Positions 1 to 9,980 of a stretch of 64,000 nt of DNA are shown piece after piece; positions within the stretch are counted from its first letter, which is position 1; each line of letters starts with the position of its first letter. Source of the DNA: Flagellimonas sp. 389. Lineage in GTDB: Bacteria > Bacteroidota > Bacteroidia > Flavobacteriales > Flavobacteriaceae. The notes under the pieces are model-generated. The model was not told where the DNA came from and did not search any database. It saw nothing but the letters and a program-made list of their open reading frames with translations. A program made the translations under genes and the position numbers. Location of the stretch: the NCBI RefSeq assembly GCF_018449435.1, contig NZ_JAHCMU010000003.1, positions 203,584 to 267,583 on the forward strand. Reading direction: 5' to 3'.

Positions 1-33
1 AAAAATTTTTCTGCTCATTGGACAACTAAGATT

Positions 34-1071
34 TTAAGTTCTTGCCAAAAGGGCTTGATTAATTTTTTTGACAATTGCAGGGCCTTCATAAATGAACCCT
101 GTATACAACTGAATCAAATCTGCACCCGCATCCAGTTTTTCCAGAGCGTCTTCAGGAGAGTGAATCCCCCCTACTCCAATTATGGGAAATGCTTTGTTAC
201 TCTTTTCTGCTAACAATCGAATCACTTCAGTGCTTCTTTTGGCCAAAGGTTTTCCACTTAGCCCCCCCTTTTCTTCAACAATGGTCAAATGCGATTTAAG
301 ATTTTCCCTAGAAATAGTTGTATTGGTGGCTATAACCCCATCAATAGCGGTATCCTTCATTATACCAACAATATCCAGCAATTGGTCATCGGTCAAGTCA
401 GGTGCTATTTTTAATAAAATCGGTTTTTCCTTTACACTGTTTTTCTTGGCAAGTTTGCCGTTTTGTCGCTTTAGCTTATTAAGCAACTCCGTAAGCGGTT
501 TTCTATCTTGTAGTTCCCTTAAACCAGGTGTGTTTGGTGAGCTAACATTCACCACAAAATAATCTACATGCTCAAAAAGTGCATCAAAACAAATAAGGTA
601 ATCCTTAATGGCGCTTTTATTGGGAGTAACCTTGTTCTTACCAATATTACCACCTATTAACACTCGATGCTTCTTTTTTAACTGCTCAACTGCTTCAAAA
701 ACCCCTTTATTGTTGAACCCCATACGATTAATGATAGCTTCGTCATTTATCAATCGAAAAAGGCGTTTTTTGGGATTTCCATCTTGTGGTTTAGGAGTTA
801 AAGTGCCTATCTCTATAAAACCAAAACCCAAATCGGACAGTTCATTATACAATTTGGCATCTTTGTCAAAGCCAGCTGCGAGACCGACCGGGTTTTTAAA
901 TTTTAACCCAAAAACCTCTCGTTCCAGTTTAGAATCATTAATCACATAAGCTTTTCTGAACAACCTCCCCAAACCCAACCTTGAGAAGAACTTTATGGCT
1001 CCAAAAGAAAAATGATGTACAGCTTCAGCATCAAATAAAAATAGGATTGGACGGATGAGAATTTTGTACAT
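34..1071 (-). CDS. pyrD: Dihydroorotate dehydrogenase (quinone), class 2
   Basis: Oxidises dihydroorotate to orotate in pyrimidine synthesis and passes electrons through FMN to the membrane quinone pool. The 345-residue length and the N-terminal helix (near [18 protein letters not shown]) fit the membrane-associated class 2 enzymes. Visible family motifs are [36 protein letters not shown] (carrying the catalytic Ser of class 2) and [11 protein letters not shown] near the end. I chose the ATG at 1071 rather than the in-frame TTG at 1089, because that TTG lies inside a promoter-like TATTTTTG. The gene is cut off from its left neighbours by the window edge. pyrF, also of this pathway, lies 44 kb away. 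Confidence 0.95.
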   Translation of the reverse strand: MYKILIRPILFLFDAEAVHHFSFGAIKFFSRLGLGRLFRKAYVINDSKLEREVFGLKFKNPVGLAAGFDKDAKLYNELSDLGFGFIEIGTLTPKPQDGNPKKRLFRLINDEAIINRMGFNNKGVFEAVEQLKKKHRVLIGGNIGKNKVTPNKSAIKDYLICFDALFEHVDYFVVNVSSPNTPGLRELQDRKPLTELLNKLKRQNGKLAKKNSVKEKPILLKIAPDLTDDQLLDIVGIMKDTAIDGVIATNTTISRENLKSHLTIVEEKGGLSGKPLAKRSTEVIRLLAEKSNKAFPIIGVGGIHSPEDALEKLDAGADLIQLYTGFIYEGPAIVKKINQALLART

Positions 1072-1086
1072 CTTACATATTTTCCA

Positions 1087-1094
1087 CAAAAATA
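1087..1094 (-). promoter_or_regulatory. Candidate -7 promoter element of pyrD
   Basis: The minus strand reads TATTTTTG, matching the Bacteroidota -7 consensus TAnnTTTG, 15 bases before the chosen ATG. No good TTTG -33 box lies 19-21 bases upstream, so this is only a weak call. Confidence 0.3.
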
Positions 1095-1326
1095 TAAACT
1101 CTACATACAGAATTCATCGAATTGACTTTTTTTCGTTAATCCGTTTTCAGCATATGTATAAAAATGCAAATTGGTTGCATCGTATTATATGATTTTGTTC
1201 AGTTTCTTTACTAAAAAAGTTGTTTTAACTACGTCAATTTTTCAAAGCTTTGAAAGATACTTTTTAGCTTTCGTTTTTTCATAAAATCACGATTGAATAA
1301 ACGTTATTTTTGATGAAACGCACATT

Positions 1327-2556
1327 ATGGAAAAATTACTACCCCGATTTCTAGAATATGTGTCCATCGACACGCAAAGCGACCCTAACTCTAAAACCAC
1401 ACCGAGTACCAAAAAACAGTGGGATTTGGCAAAAAAGTTAGTGGTAGAGCTCCATCAAATAGGAATGCAAGAAGTCTCTATAGATGAGAATGCCTATATC
1501 ATGGCCACACTGCCCAGTAATATCGAAAAAAAGGTACCCACTATTGGTTTTATCTCTCATTTTGATACCACCCCAGATTTTACGGGGACAAATGTTCAGC
1601 CACAACTGACAAAGGATTATGATGGAAAAGATATTATCCTCAATCAGGATAAGAATATTGTGCTGTCACCAGATTATTTTGAAGATTTACTGCTATACCA
1701 AGGTCAGACCTTAATTACTACGGATGGAACAACATTACTGGGCGCAGATGATAAGGCGGGCATAGCAGAAATCATTACTGCTATGGAACACTTGATTAAA
1801 AATCCCGAAATAAAGCATGGTAAAATCAGAATAGCTTTTACACCCGATGAGGAAATAGGTAGGGGAGCACACAAGTTCGATGTGGAAAAATTTGGTGCAG
1901 CTTGGGCATATACCATGGATGGAAGTCAAGTAGGCGAACTTGAATTTGAAAACTTTAATGCGGCAAGTGCAAAAATTAAGATTGAAGGTAAAAGCGTACA
2001 CCCTGGTTATGCCAAAAACAAAATGGTAAATGCCATTGGAATTGCCAATGAGTTCTTAAGTCTTCTCCCACCTCATGAAGTCCCGGAACACACTACGGGC
2101 CGCGAAGGTTTTTTTCATGTGCACAAGATTAAGGGCGAAATTGAAAAAGTAGAAATAGAACTTATCATAAGAGATCATGATAAAGAACACTTTGAGGCCA
2201 GAAAAGAATTATTGAACGATATCGCCCTAAAGCTGGCAAAGAAATACGGAGACTTCATTACACTCAACATCGAGGATCAGTATAAAAACATGTGCGAAAA
2301 GGTAGAACCTGTGTTCCATATCGTAGAAATTGCCAAAGATGCCATGGAAGCTTTGGGAATAGAGCCTATTATTAAACCAATACGCGGAGGAACTGATGGT
2401 TCTCAACTAAGTTTTATGGGATTACCATGTCCAAATATATTTGCGGGTGGGCATAATTTTCATGGAAAATACGAATATGTACCTTTGGAAAGCATGGAAA
2501 AAGCAGCCCAGGTAATCGTGAAGATTTGTGAGCTAACTGCCGTTCAAATAAAGTAA
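1327..2556 (+). CDS. pepT: Peptidase T (tripeptide aminopeptidase, M20B)
   Basis: Cytoplasmic di-zinc aminopeptidase that removes the N-terminal residue of tripeptides. The 409-residue length is normal for PepT. Metal-ligand motifs of the M20 family are visible in order: [28 protein letters not shown] and, near the C-terminus, [18 protein letters not shown] is also typical. A TATTTTTG at 1305-1312 could be its -7 promoter element, although that would leave a very short leader. The YdeI-like gene starts 2 bases after its stop, so the two are probably co-transcribed. Confidence 0.95.
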   Translation: MEKLLPRFLEYVSIDTQSDPNSKTTPSTKKQWDLAKKLVVELHQIGMQEVSIDENAYIMATLPSNIEKKVPTIGFISHFDTTPDFTGTNVQPQLTKDYDGKDIILNQDKNIVLSPDYFEDLLLYQGQTLITTDGTTLLGADDKAGIAEIITAMEHLIKNPEIKHGKIRIAFTPDEEIGRGAHKFDVEKFGAAWAYTMDGSQVGELEFENFNAASAKIKIEGKSVHPGYAKNKMVNAIGIANEFLSLLPPHEVPEHTTGREGFFHVHKIKGEIEKVEIELIIRDHDKEHFEARKELLNDIALKLAKKYGDFITLNIEDQYKNMCEKVEPVFHIVEIAKDAMEALGIEPIIKPIRGGTDGSQLSFMGLPCPNIFAGGHNFHGKYEYVPLESMEKAAQVIVKICELTAVQIK

Positions 2557-2558
2557 TC

Positions 2559-3152
2559 ATGGAAAAAACCGATAAGCTTGATGCATACTATAATGAAGAA
2601 CACCAATTTAAAAAAGGGATTGCGGTACTTAGAAAATTGGCGTTACAAACAAATTGTACAGAAGACTATAAATGGAACATTCCAATTTATACAGTAAATG
2701 GTAAAAATATCTTTGGGATATGTAGATTTAAAAATCATTTTGGGGTATGGTTTTTCAATGGAGTTTTTCTAAAGGACCCAAAAAATGTTCTACGCAATGC
2801 CCAAGAAGGAAAAACAAAGGGGATGCGCCATTGGAACTTTTATTCTATAAATGAAATTGATTCAAAAAGTGTATTGCAATACATGATGGAATCTATCGAA
2901 AATCAAAAACAAGGAAAGGAAATTAAGATTGAGAGAACAAGAAAAGAGATAGAAATCCCTACGTTGTTGATTGACAAATTATCACAAAGTGATGGTTTAA
3001 AGTCTTCCTTTGAAAAATTATCTCTTTCCAAGCAAAAGGAATTTTGCAACTATGTTGCGGAGGCAAAACAAGAGAAAACAAAAATCCGTAGGTTGGACAA
3101 AATTGTTCCTATGATACAAAAAGGTGTTGGATTAAACGACGCTTATAAATAA
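2559..3152 (+). CDS. YdeI/OmpD-associated family protein (DUF1801 plus YdeI C-terminal region)
   Basis: A 197-residue soluble protein. Residues ~15-115 resemble the DUF1801 fold (the stretch KWNIPIYTVNGKNIFGICRFKNH with W-N-I-P is typical). Residues ~130-197 look like the helical YdeI-type C-terminal domain (FEKLSLSKQKEFCNYVAEAK, KTKIRRLDKIVPMIQ), which is common in Bacteroidota. The biochemical function is unknown. It follows pepT by 2 bases and ends just before a strong bidirectional terminator, so it is the last gene of a two-gene unit. The family call is confident; no role is inferred. Confidence 0.8.
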   Translation: MEKTDKLDAYYNEEHQFKKGIAVLRKLALQTNCTEDYKWNIPIYTVNGKNIFGICRFKNHFGVWFFNGVFLKDPKNVLRNAQEGKTKGMRHWNFYSINEIDSKSVLQYMMESIENQKQGKEIKIERTRKEIEIPTLLIDKLSQSDGLKSSFEKLSLSKQKEFCNYVAEAKQEKTKIRRLDKIVPMIQKGVGLNDAYK

Positions 3153-3156
3153 TAAA

Positions 3157-3185
3157 AAAGCACCTGGTTTCAGGTGCTTTCTGTT
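3157..3185. terminator. Bidirectional intrinsic terminator
   Basis: A 10-bp perfect stem AAAGCACCTG / CAGGTGCTTT with loop GTTT. It is flanked by A-rich sequence on the left and T-rich sequence on the right, between the convergent YdeI-like gene and yajC. Confidence 0.8.
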
Positions 3186-3203
3186 TTCAAAATTCATTAT
3201 AAA

Positions 3204-3494
3204 TTACTTCTTCTTTTCGGGAGTGTTCAGTTTCTTGCTCATTTCCAACGAAATAGCAGAACGATCAAACTTTAAGCGGCCTGCCATAGTTTCAATGACA
3301 CAGGAATAATCTTTGTCGTTCAACTCAACAACTTTTCCATGAAGTCCACTTTTTGTTATGATACGGTCTCCTTTCTTTAGCTCCGAAGCAAATTTCTTCT
3401 CATCCTTCTGACGTTTGATCTGTGGGCGGATCATAAAAAAATACGCCACTATAAAAATCAATATCAGTGGTAAAAACTGTCCAATGTTTTCCAT
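3204..3494 (-). CDS. yajC: Preprotein translocase subunit YajC
   Basis: Small accessory membrane protein of the Sec-SecDF translocon. The 96-residue length, one N-terminal membrane helix (LPLILIFIVAYFFMIRPQ) and the MIRPQ signature followed by a basic region are diagnostic. The cytosolic part (ELKKGDRIITKSGLHGKVVEL) is the typical small beta domain. It is the last gene of the minus-strand nusB-DUF1573-yajC unit and lies 13 bases after the DUF1573 gene. Confidence 0.93.
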   Translation of the reverse strand: MENIGQFLPLILIFIVAYFFMIRPQIKRQKDEKKFASELKKGDRIITKSGLHGKVVELNDKDYSCVIETMAGRLKFDRSAISLEMSKKLNTPEKKK

Positions 3495-3507
3495 TCAGGT
3501 GGTATCG

Positions 3508-3990
3508 CTATTTAACAGGACCTACCGCCTGCGCAGCATCCTTTGGATTAACAAAAGCCTTGATTCTCAAAAGTTCAGAACCTTTTTCAGTGTTTGCGGT
3601 AACAGTCACTGTTTTGGTAACTTGATTTTGACCTGACCCATTGAATTTAACCAACAGTTCACCTGTAGCTCCCGGTGCAATTGGTGTATTCTTCGGATAC
3701 TCAGGAATGGTACAACCACAGCTACTTTTAGCATCTGTAATAATTAAAGGTGCATTTCCTGTATTGGTGAATTTAAAGATGGTCTCTTGAGGTGTTCCTT
3801 GTGCTATGGTTCCAAAATCGTGTTCAGATTTTTCAAAACTCATTACTGGAAGTTGCTTTTGTGCTTCATCTCTACTGGTAGCACTTTCTACATTATCAGC
3901 AACTATTTTACTGGTGGCCTTATCCTTGCACGAAATAAAAACGAGGGATACTACCAAAATCAAACTTAAAAAAGATGTTATTTGTTTCAT
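3508..3990 (-). CDS. DUF1573 domain lipoprotein
   Basis: A 160-residue lipoprotein. The signal peptide ends at a lipobox VFISC (Cys21), so it is probably anchored in the envelope. Residues ~50-150 form the Ig-like DUF1573 domain: SFEKSEHDFGTIAQG, then FKFTNTGNAPL, the SCGCT motif and the GATGELLVKFN strand. The exact role of the family is unknown. The domain resembles the ASH/MSP-type beta-sandwich. It sits between nusB and yajC. Confidence 0.88.
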   Translation of the reverse strand: MKQITSFLSLILVVSLVFISCKDKATSKIVADNVESATSRDEAQKQLPVMSFEKSEHDFGTIAQGTPQETIFKFTNTGNAPLIITDAKSSCGCTIPEYPKNTPIAPGATGELLVKFNGSGQNQVTKTVTVTANTEKGSELLRIKAFVNPKDAAQAVGPVK

Positions 3991-4029
3991 GTTAAGTAAT
4001 TATTTTTTTCAAAATTAAAAAAATATTGT

Positions 4030-4977
4030 TTATTGTAGTCCTCTTCCCATTTTTTGTAGCTGCCCAGTGGACTTATATTCCTTTGCCAATTTGTCAAGTA
4101 CGCCATTAATGAAAATACTGCTCTTTGGTGTTGAATACTCTTTTGCAATTTCCAAATACTCGTTTAGCGTAACTTTTTCCGGTATGGATGAAAAATTAAG
4201 CAATTCGCATATGGCCATTTTTAAGATTATGGAATCGATCTCGGCAATACGGTCATTATCCCAATTGGGCGTTTTGCCTTCTATTTCTTTTTCCCATTTT
4301 GCATCGTTCAACAATGTCTTGGTCAATAGCTGATTTGCATACTGCAAATCTTGCTCATCTTTTAAGAGTTCAGGTAAAAAGAACGTTTCATTTACAGTGG
4401 CATTGGCTTTTCGCAACCGTTTGACCAAATAGGTGTTTACAATAGGGATATCATCAATCCATGTAAGCTTATCGTCCTCAAAATATTCATATATCTTTTC
4501 ATTCGGCGCAATTACATTCTTGAAAAGTTCAATAATCATAGTTTTGTCCGTGTCATAAGAACTTTTTTCGCTCGACATGTACGTTTTGTAGATATCACTA
4601 GCTACAACTTCCTTGTAGATAATTTTAACATACTCTTCATTAAGATACCAATTATTGAGTTTTCTTCCTTCCAGTTCCCTTTTCAGTGACTTGTTATTGG
4701 AGATTTGGAGTAAGAGTTCGTTTTCTATAAACTTTTTCCTGTTTGGGTATGCATCCTCTTCAGTGGCGAGATACTTTGTAGAGGCATGCTTTGCATGTTT
4801 TTCCGCTAGCCGATGAAGCTCGACCAATAGGCTTAGCATGAGCAAATAAAGCACATACATATTTTCGATACTTACTTTCAGGAATTTTTCCTGCTTCTCT
4901 AAAGAATCGTCCTTAGATTGAATCAATGCATAAATACATTGCATTACTTTTACTCTGATATGCCTTCTCGTAAGCAT
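4030..4977 (-). CDS. nusB: Transcription antitermination factor NusB, long form
   Basis: NusB binds boxA RNA with S10 and supports rRNA transcription. At 315 residues it is about twice the usual bacterial size. The start MLTRRHIRVKVMQCIYALIQSK resembles the usual NusB N-terminus. A long inserted or extended charged helical region follows (to ~residue 190), and the C-terminal half (DRIAEIDSIILKMAICELL, VTLNEYLEIAKEYSTPKSSIFINGVLDKL) is canonical NusB. Such long forms appear to be usual in Bacteroidota. A minus-strand TACTTTTG at 5019-5026 is a possible -7 element. Confidence 0.9.
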   Translation of the reverse strand: MLTRRHIRVKVMQCIYALIQSKDDSLEKQEKFLKVSIENMYVLYLLMLSLLVELHRLAEKHAKHASTKYLATEEDAYPNRKKFIENELLLQISNNKSLKRELEGRKLNNWYLNEEYVKIIYKEVVASDIYKTYMSSEKSSYDTDKTMIIELFKNVIAPNEKIYEYFEDDKLTWIDDIPIVNTYLVKRLRKANATVNETFFLPELLKDEQDLQYANQLLTKTLLNDAKWEKEIEGKTPNWDNDRIAEIDSIILKMAICELLNFSSIPEKVTLNEYLEIAKEYSTPKSSIFINGVLDKLAKEYKSTGQLQKMGRGLQ

Positions 4978-5157
4978 TTTTAAAGAACTTTTAAAGTCGT
5001 TATTTGGCTTTCTCAGCGCAAAAGTAATCTTATATTTCCACCCAACCTACCAAAGTTGTTTTCTTATTGGTTTTATAACATTTACTTTGTGGGTAAACCT
5101 ATATATTTGCCGTGCTATCGAACTATCTTCAAAATCTAAATCGATTTTTTCCCTTTT

Positions 5158-6909
5158 ATGAAGGAACTAAAACACCTGAACAAATACTTTAAAAAGTACT
5201 GGTTAAAACTATTGTTGGGTATTCTTATTACAATAGTGGCCCGTGTTTTTTCGCTTATAATGCCTTCCTATGTGAACAAATCCATTCAGGCGGTCGAAGA
5301 TTTTATATCGAACACGATTCCCGTATCGGAAGCCAAAGGGATATTGTTCGAATATATTTTAATAATCGTAGGTGCCGCACTGCTTTCTGGTCTTTTTACC
5401 TTTTTGATGCGGCAAACGATTATAAATGTCTCCCGTTATATTGAATACGATTTGAAAAATGAGGTCTTTGATCATTATCAATTCTTAAACCTTAACTTCT
5501 ATAAAAAGAATCGTATTGGGGATTTAATGAACCGAATCAGTGAGGATGTCAACCAAGTTCGAATGTACGGTGGACCGGCCATTATGTATGGGATACAGAC
5601 CATTACACTCTTTGTTTGTTTAATTCCATTGATGTTCATAAAAGCTCCGACCTTGGCAGCTTATACCTTGCTGCCGCTGCCGTTTTTATCGGTCCTGATA
5701 TACCAAATCAGTAAAATCATACATAAAAGAAGCACAAAAGTTCAAGAATACCTGTCCACACTTTCAACGTTTACTCAGGAATCGTTCTCTGGGGTAGCGG
5801 TAATAAAAGCGTACGGACTTGAACCAAAAATAAATGCTGAACTCAGTGATTTGGCTTTAGAAGGAAAAAATACCAGTATGGATTTGGCAAAGGTAAATGC
5901 CTGGTTTTTCCCATTGATGATTCTACTTATTGGAGTTAGCAATATTTTTGTTATCTACATTGGCGGAAAACAATATATAAATGGTGAAATCGCAACTATT
6001 GGTATTATAGCTGAGTTTATCCTGTATGTAAATATGTTGACCTGGCCAGTGGCCATAGTGGGGTGGCTTACCTCAATTATACAACGAGCCGAGGCCTCAC
6101 AAAAAAGAATCAACCAGTTTTTAAAGGTGCAGCCAACCATCAAAAATGAGGTTCAAGAAGCTACTCCAATCAAGGGAGATATAGAATTTAAAAATGTGAC
6201 CTTCACTTATGAAGATACGGATATAACCGCTTTGGAAAATATTTCTTTTCATATAAGAGCTGGTGAAACCGTAGCTTTTTTAGGAAAAACAGGTTCTGGA
6301 AAGTCTACTATTTTGGATTTAGTGGCCCGTTTATACGATGTGTCTTCCGGTGAAATATTGATTGATGGCACTCCTATACATCAATTAAATTTAAATAGTC
6401 TGCGAAGTGCTACCGGGGCGGTACCACAGGATGCCTTTCTTTTTTCAGATACCATTGCAAACAACATCCGTTTTGGTGATGAAGACGCTTCTTTTGAAGA
6501 TATTGTCACAGTTGCAAAGAAAGCTGTAGTACACGAAAATATAGAAGGTTTCACTAAAAAATACGACACGATTCTAGGCGAACGGGGCATCACCCTAAGT
6601 GGAGGGCAAAAACAGCGTGTCTCTATAGCCCGAGCGTTGTTAAAAGACCCAAGAATATACCTTTTTGATGATTGCCTTTCTGCAGTGGATACCGAAACTG
6701 AAGAAGAAATACTTAATAATCTAAAGCAGCTGTCCGAAGAGAAAACCACCTTATTGGTAAGCCATAGAGTATCGACAGCAAAAAATGCCGATAAGATTAT
6801 TGTACTCGAAAATGGCAAAATATTGCAGGAAGGAACACATGAGCAATTGAACAGTGCAGAAGGATACTATAAAGAATTGTATCTTAACCAACTCTCCGAG
6901 AAAGAATAA
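5158..6909 (+). CDS. ABC exporter, fused membrane and ATPase half-transporter
   Basis: A 583-residue half-transporter of the multidrug/lipid exporter type (MdlB/MsbA-like). It probably works as a homodimer in the inner membrane. Residues ~15-310 form the six-helix ABC membrane domain. Residues ~335-575 form the ATPase with Walker A GKTGSGKST, a Q-loop (GAVPQDAF), signature LSGGQ, Walker B IYLFDD and the H-loop SHR. The D in FDD replaces the usual catalytic E of FDE, which may lower hydrolysis. Substrate unknown. It stands alone and diverges from nusB. A TATATTTG at 5102-5109 is a plausible -7 box. Confidence 0.9.
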   Translation: MKELKHLNKYFKKYWLKLLLGILITIVARVFSLIMPSYVNKSIQAVEDFISNTIPVSEAKGILFEYILIIVGAALLSGLFTFLMRQTIINVSRYIEYDLKNEVFDHYQFLNLNFYKKNRIGDLMNRISEDVNQVRMYGGPAIMYGIQTITLFVCLIPLMFIKAPTLAAYTLLPLPFLSVLIYQISKIIHKRSTKVQEYLSTLSTFTQESFSGVAVIKAYGLEPKINAELSDLALEGKNTSMDLAKVNAWFFPLMILLIGVSNIFVIYIGGKQYINGEIATIGIIAEFILYVNMLTWPVAIVGWLTSIIQRAEASQKRINQFLKVQPTIKNEVQEATPIKGDIEFKNVTFTYEDTDITALENISFHIRAGETVAFLGKTGSGKSTILDLVARLYDVSSGEILIDGTPIHQLNLNSLRSATGAVPQDAFLFSDTIANNIRFGDEDASFEDIVTVAKKAVVHENIEGFTKKYDTILGERGITLSGGQKQRVSIARALLKDPRIYLFDDCLSAVDTETEEEILNNLKQLSEEKTTLLVSHRVSTAKNADKIIVLENGKILQEGTHEQLNSAEGYYKELYLNQLSEKE

Positions 6910-6915
6910 TAAAAA

Positions 6916-6939
6916 AGTTGCTGTTTTAGCTTTTTTTTT
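6916..6939 (+). terminator. Weak intrinsic terminator after the ABC exporter
   Basis: A short GCT-GTTTT-AGC hairpin with flanking A and T runs (nine T) follows the stop codon. The stem is poor in GC. Confidence 0.4.
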
Positions 6940-6988
6940 ACATTTTTGGTAGAATTATTCATCATTGCACTAAATTATACTAGACCAT

Positions 6989-7360
6989 ATGGGAGATAAA
7001 GATATAATGGACCAAGAGGAAATTTACTCCAAAGTCTTAAGGGCCGGGAGAAGAACTTACTTTTTCGATGTAAGAAGTACTAAAGCCGGTGACTATTATC
7101 TGACCATCACAGAAAGCAAAAAATTTACCCATGACGATGGTTCCTTTCATTACAAAAAGCATAAAATATACTTGTATAAAGAGGATTTTACCGCTTTCAA
7201 GGATATCATGGAAGAAATGATGGACTACATCATAGACGAAAAAGGACAAGAAGTTATTTCGGAACGCCATCAAAAAGATTTTAAGAAAGAAGAAGAGAGT
7301 AGCCCAAATGATGGCGAGACCAAGAGCAATTTTACCGATGTAGATTTTGATGATATCTAA
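6989..7360 (+). CDS. DUF3276 family PUR-alpha-like nucleic-acid-binding protein
   Basis: A 123-residue protein. Residues ~10-85 match the DUF3276/PUR domain of Bacteroidota and spirochaetes (EIYSKVLRAGRRTYFFDVRST, DYYLTITESKK, KHKIYLYKEDF). Known relatives bind single-stranded DNA or RNA through a whirly-like fold. The C-terminal 35 residues are acidic and probably disordered. A second ATG seven codons in (MDQEEIYSK) is an alternative start. It ends in front of a strong terminator and is probably a single-gene unit. Confidence 0.85.
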   Translation: MGDKDIMDQEEIYSKVLRAGRRTYFFDVRSTKAGDYYLTITESKKFTHDDGSFHYKKHKIYLYKEDFTAFKDIMEEMMDYIIDEKGQEVISERHQKDFKKEEESSPNDGETKSNFTDVDFDDI

Positions 7361-7382
7361 GTAGAAACTTTAAAAAAACCTT

Positions 7383-7416
7383 AAAACGACCTGTATTACG
7401 CAGGTCGTTTTTTATT
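7383..7416 (+). terminator. Intrinsic terminator after DUF3276
   Basis: An 11-bp perfect stem AAAACGACCTG / CAGGTCGTTTT with loop TATTACG, followed by a T run. Confidence 0.85.
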
Positions 7417-7447
7417 TTTAACAACTAACTAACTTAAAGAGAATTTA

Positions 7448-9967
7448 ATGCGATTAATCTGCTCCTTGCTTTTTGTATTCTTCTGCTTTACCCTTACTGC
7501 CCAAAATGTAACATTGGATTATTATCTACCTGATGATGTTACTTATGACCAAAATATTCCAAAACCATCAGAAATTATTGGACATGAAGTTGGGGAGTGG
7601 CATGTAACGCATGATAAACTTATGTTCTATATGCAACAACTGGCTGCTTCCAGTGATAGGATAACTATAGAAAATCGTGGAGAAACATTTGAGGGCAGAC
7701 CTATACTTTTACTTACGATTACCACACCTGAAAATCATCAGAATATTGAAAATATACGGCAACAACATATTGGGCTGTCCGAGGGAAATACTGGTCTGAA
7801 TACATCTGAAATACCCATCATAGTGTATCAAGGATTTTCCATTCACGGAAATGAACCAAGTGGGTCCAACGCTTCTTTGGCCTATGCTTATTATTTGGCT
7901 GCGGCACAGGGTCCAGAAATTGAAGCCATGCTGGACAATATGGTCGTTCTATTGGACCCCTGTTTTAATCCTGATGGGCTCCAGCGTTTTGCGTATTGGG
8001 CCAATGTAAATAAAAGCAAGAATCTGAACCCTGACAACAACGAAAGAGAGTATCATGAAGTATGGCCAGGAGGAAGAACGAATCATTACTGGTTTGATAT
8101 GAACCGTGATTGGCTACCTGTTCAATTACCCGAAAGTAGGGCACGTATTGAAACGTTCCATAAATGGTTACCCAACATCCTTACCGACCATCACGAAATG
8201 GGAACAAACTCAACATTTTTCTTTCAACCGGGAGAACCAAGCAGGGTAAACCCGTTGACGCCAAAAATCAATCAAGAGCTCACAAAGGAAATTGGAACCT
8301 ATCATGCCAAGGCATTGGATAAAATAGGCTCGTTGTATTATTCAGAGGAAAACTATGACGATTATTATTACGGAAAAGGCTCTACTTTTCCAGATGTAAA
8401 CGGTAGCATAGGTATTCTTTTTGAACAAGGAAGCTCAAGAGGGCATATTCAAGAAAGTGAAAACGGCATCTTAACGTTTCCGTTCACTATTCGGAATCAA
8501 TTCACAACTGCCATGTCAACCATAGAGGCCGCCAAAAACATGCGTACCAAAATACTTGACTATCAACAAAAGTTTTATGGCGATATGCGCAATGAAGCGG
8601 CCAAGAGCAAAACAAAAGCAATTGTCTTTGGTGATAGCAAGGATGCCTACAAAACATGGCATTTAGCCGAAATATTGAACAGGCACAAGATAAAATTTCA
8701 CGAGTTGGCCTCTGACACCAAAATTGGAGGGGAAACGTATAAAAAAGGATATAGCTATGTGGTTCCCATGAATCAAAAAAATCCGAGACTTATCAATGCT
8801 ATGTTCGAGAAAAGAACAACCTTCCAAGACAGTCTTTTTTATGACATATCCGCTTGGACTTTTCCTTTGGCGTTCAATTTAGATTATGCAAACCTTACTT
8901 CACTATCCAATGCAGGTGATGAAGTAATAGATTTTAAACCTCCTAGTGGCGGAGTCGATAAGCAAAGTAATTATGCTTACCTATTTGAATGGAACGAATA
9001 CTATTCTCCAAAAGTGCTGAACAAAATTTTAGAAAAGGGGTTAAGGGCAAAAACGGCTAAATCTCCATTTACTTTGGAAGGGAAAGATTATGATTACGGT
9101 ACTATTATGATACCAGTGCATAATCAGGAAATGAATCCCAAGGAACTGCATGGTTTTTTAAATGAAATTGCCAAAGAAAGTGGTATTAAAATCACAGCTG
9201 TTTCCACTGGCCTTACGCAAGGAATCGACTTGGGAAGCAATGATTTTGACCCTATCGAAAAACAAAAAGTGGCAATTTTAGTGGGCGATGGTATACGCCC
9301 TTACGACGCAGGCGAAATCTGGCATCTTTTCGATACGCGTTACGACATAAAAATCACAAAAATAGATACCCGTTACTTTAATACAGTGGATTTAACGGAA
9401 TACTCAGATTTAATCATTCCCAGTGGTTGGAGGAGTAGCATTTTGGATAAAAAAGGAGCGGAAAAAATTAAAAGTTGGGTAAAGAGCGGCGGTACTATCA
9501 TTGGATATAGAAACACCGCCAATTGGTTTAAAAAACATGAGTTCTTAAAACTACAAATGAAGGAAGATACATTGGTCGCCAAAAATATTCCATTTGATCG
9601 TAAACGCGATTTTAGTGGGGCACAAGTCACTGGTGGTGCAATCTTTGAAGCTAAACTAGACCGCTCCCACCCCATCAATTATGGTTATAAAAATGATAAA
9701 TTGGCATTGTTCCGAAATACCAATATTTATTTAAAGCCAGAAAAAAACAGCTACGATAATCCAATCCAATATACCAACGACCCATTGTTGAGCGGTTACA
9801 TTTCCGAAGAGAATGAAGAACTCATCAAGAACAGTGTACCTTTTAAAGTAAAAAGAATGGGAAAAGGAAGGGTTGTTCTATTTACGGATAATACTAATTT
9901 TAGGGCGTTTTGGTATGGAACCAATAAGTTGCTCATGAACGCTATTTTCTTTGGACAAATGATGTAA
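7448..9967 (+). CDS. Secreted M14-family zinc carboxypeptidase
   Basis: An 839-residue exported metallopeptidase with a signal peptide (residues 1-18, ending LTAQ). The M14 zinc site is visible: HGNE (His133, Glu136) and the third ligand in TDHHEMG (~248/249). The substrate-binding Asn-Arg pair is in FDMNRDW (219-220), and a candidate catalytic Glu is in GILFEQG. The C-terminal part (~610-700, VAILVGDGIRPYDAGEIW to GGTIIGYRN) resembles a class I glutamine-amidotransferase-like fold, as in other large Bacteroidota M14 proteins. It probably degrades peptides outside the cytoplasm. A thioredoxin-like gene follows 13 bases later. Confidence 0.88.
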   Translation: MRLICSLLFVFFCFTLTAQNVTLDYYLPDDVTYDQNIPKPSEIIGHEVGEWHVTHDKLMFYMQQLAASSDRITIENRGETFEGRPILLLTITTPENHQNIENIRQQHIGLSEGNTGLNTSEIPIIVYQGFSIHGNEPSGSNASLAYAYYLAAAQGPEIEAMLDNMVVLLDPCFNPDGLQRFAYWANVNKSKNLNPDNNEREYHEVWPGGRTNHYWFDMNRDWLPVQLPESRARIETFHKWLPNILTDHHEMGTNSTFFFQPGEPSRVNPLTPKINQELTKEIGTYHAKALDKIGSLYYSEENYDDYYYGKGSTFPDVNGSIGILFEQGSSRGHIQESENGILTFPFTIRNQFTTAMSTIEAAKNMRTKILDYQQKFYGDMRNEAAKSKTKAIVFGDSKDAYKTWHLAEILNRHKIKFHELASDTKIGGETYKKGYSYVVPMNQKNPRLINAMFEKRTTFQDSLFYDISAWTFPLAFNLDYANLTSLSNAGDEVIDFKPPSGGVDKQSNYAYLFEWNEYYSPKVLNKILEKGLRAKTAKSPFTLEGKDYDYGTIMIPVHNQEMNPKELHGFLNEIAKESGIKITAVSTGLTQGIDLGSNDFDPIEKQKVAILVGDGIRPYDAGEIWHLFDTRYDIKITKIDTRYFNTVDLTEYSDLIIPSGWRSSILDKKGAEKIKSWVKSGGTIIGYRNTANWFKKHEFLKLQMKEDTLVAKNIPFDRKRDFSGAQVTGGAIFEAKLDRSHPINYGYKNDKLALFRNTNIYLKPEKNSYDNPIQYTNDPLLSGYISEENEELIKNSVPFKVKRMGKGRVVLFTDNTNFRAFWYGTNKLLMNAIFFGQMM

Positions 9968-9980
9968 TCAAATCTATCTA

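Noticed and set aside
8..949. Plus-strand ORFs opposite pyrD (182-562 and 608-949)
   Set aside because: Antisense to a full-length pyrD with all motifs; no homology-like features.
6381..6818. 145-codon minus-strand ORF in the ABC exporter ATPase domain
   Set aside because: Opposite strand of conserved Walker A/B coding sequence; not a gene.
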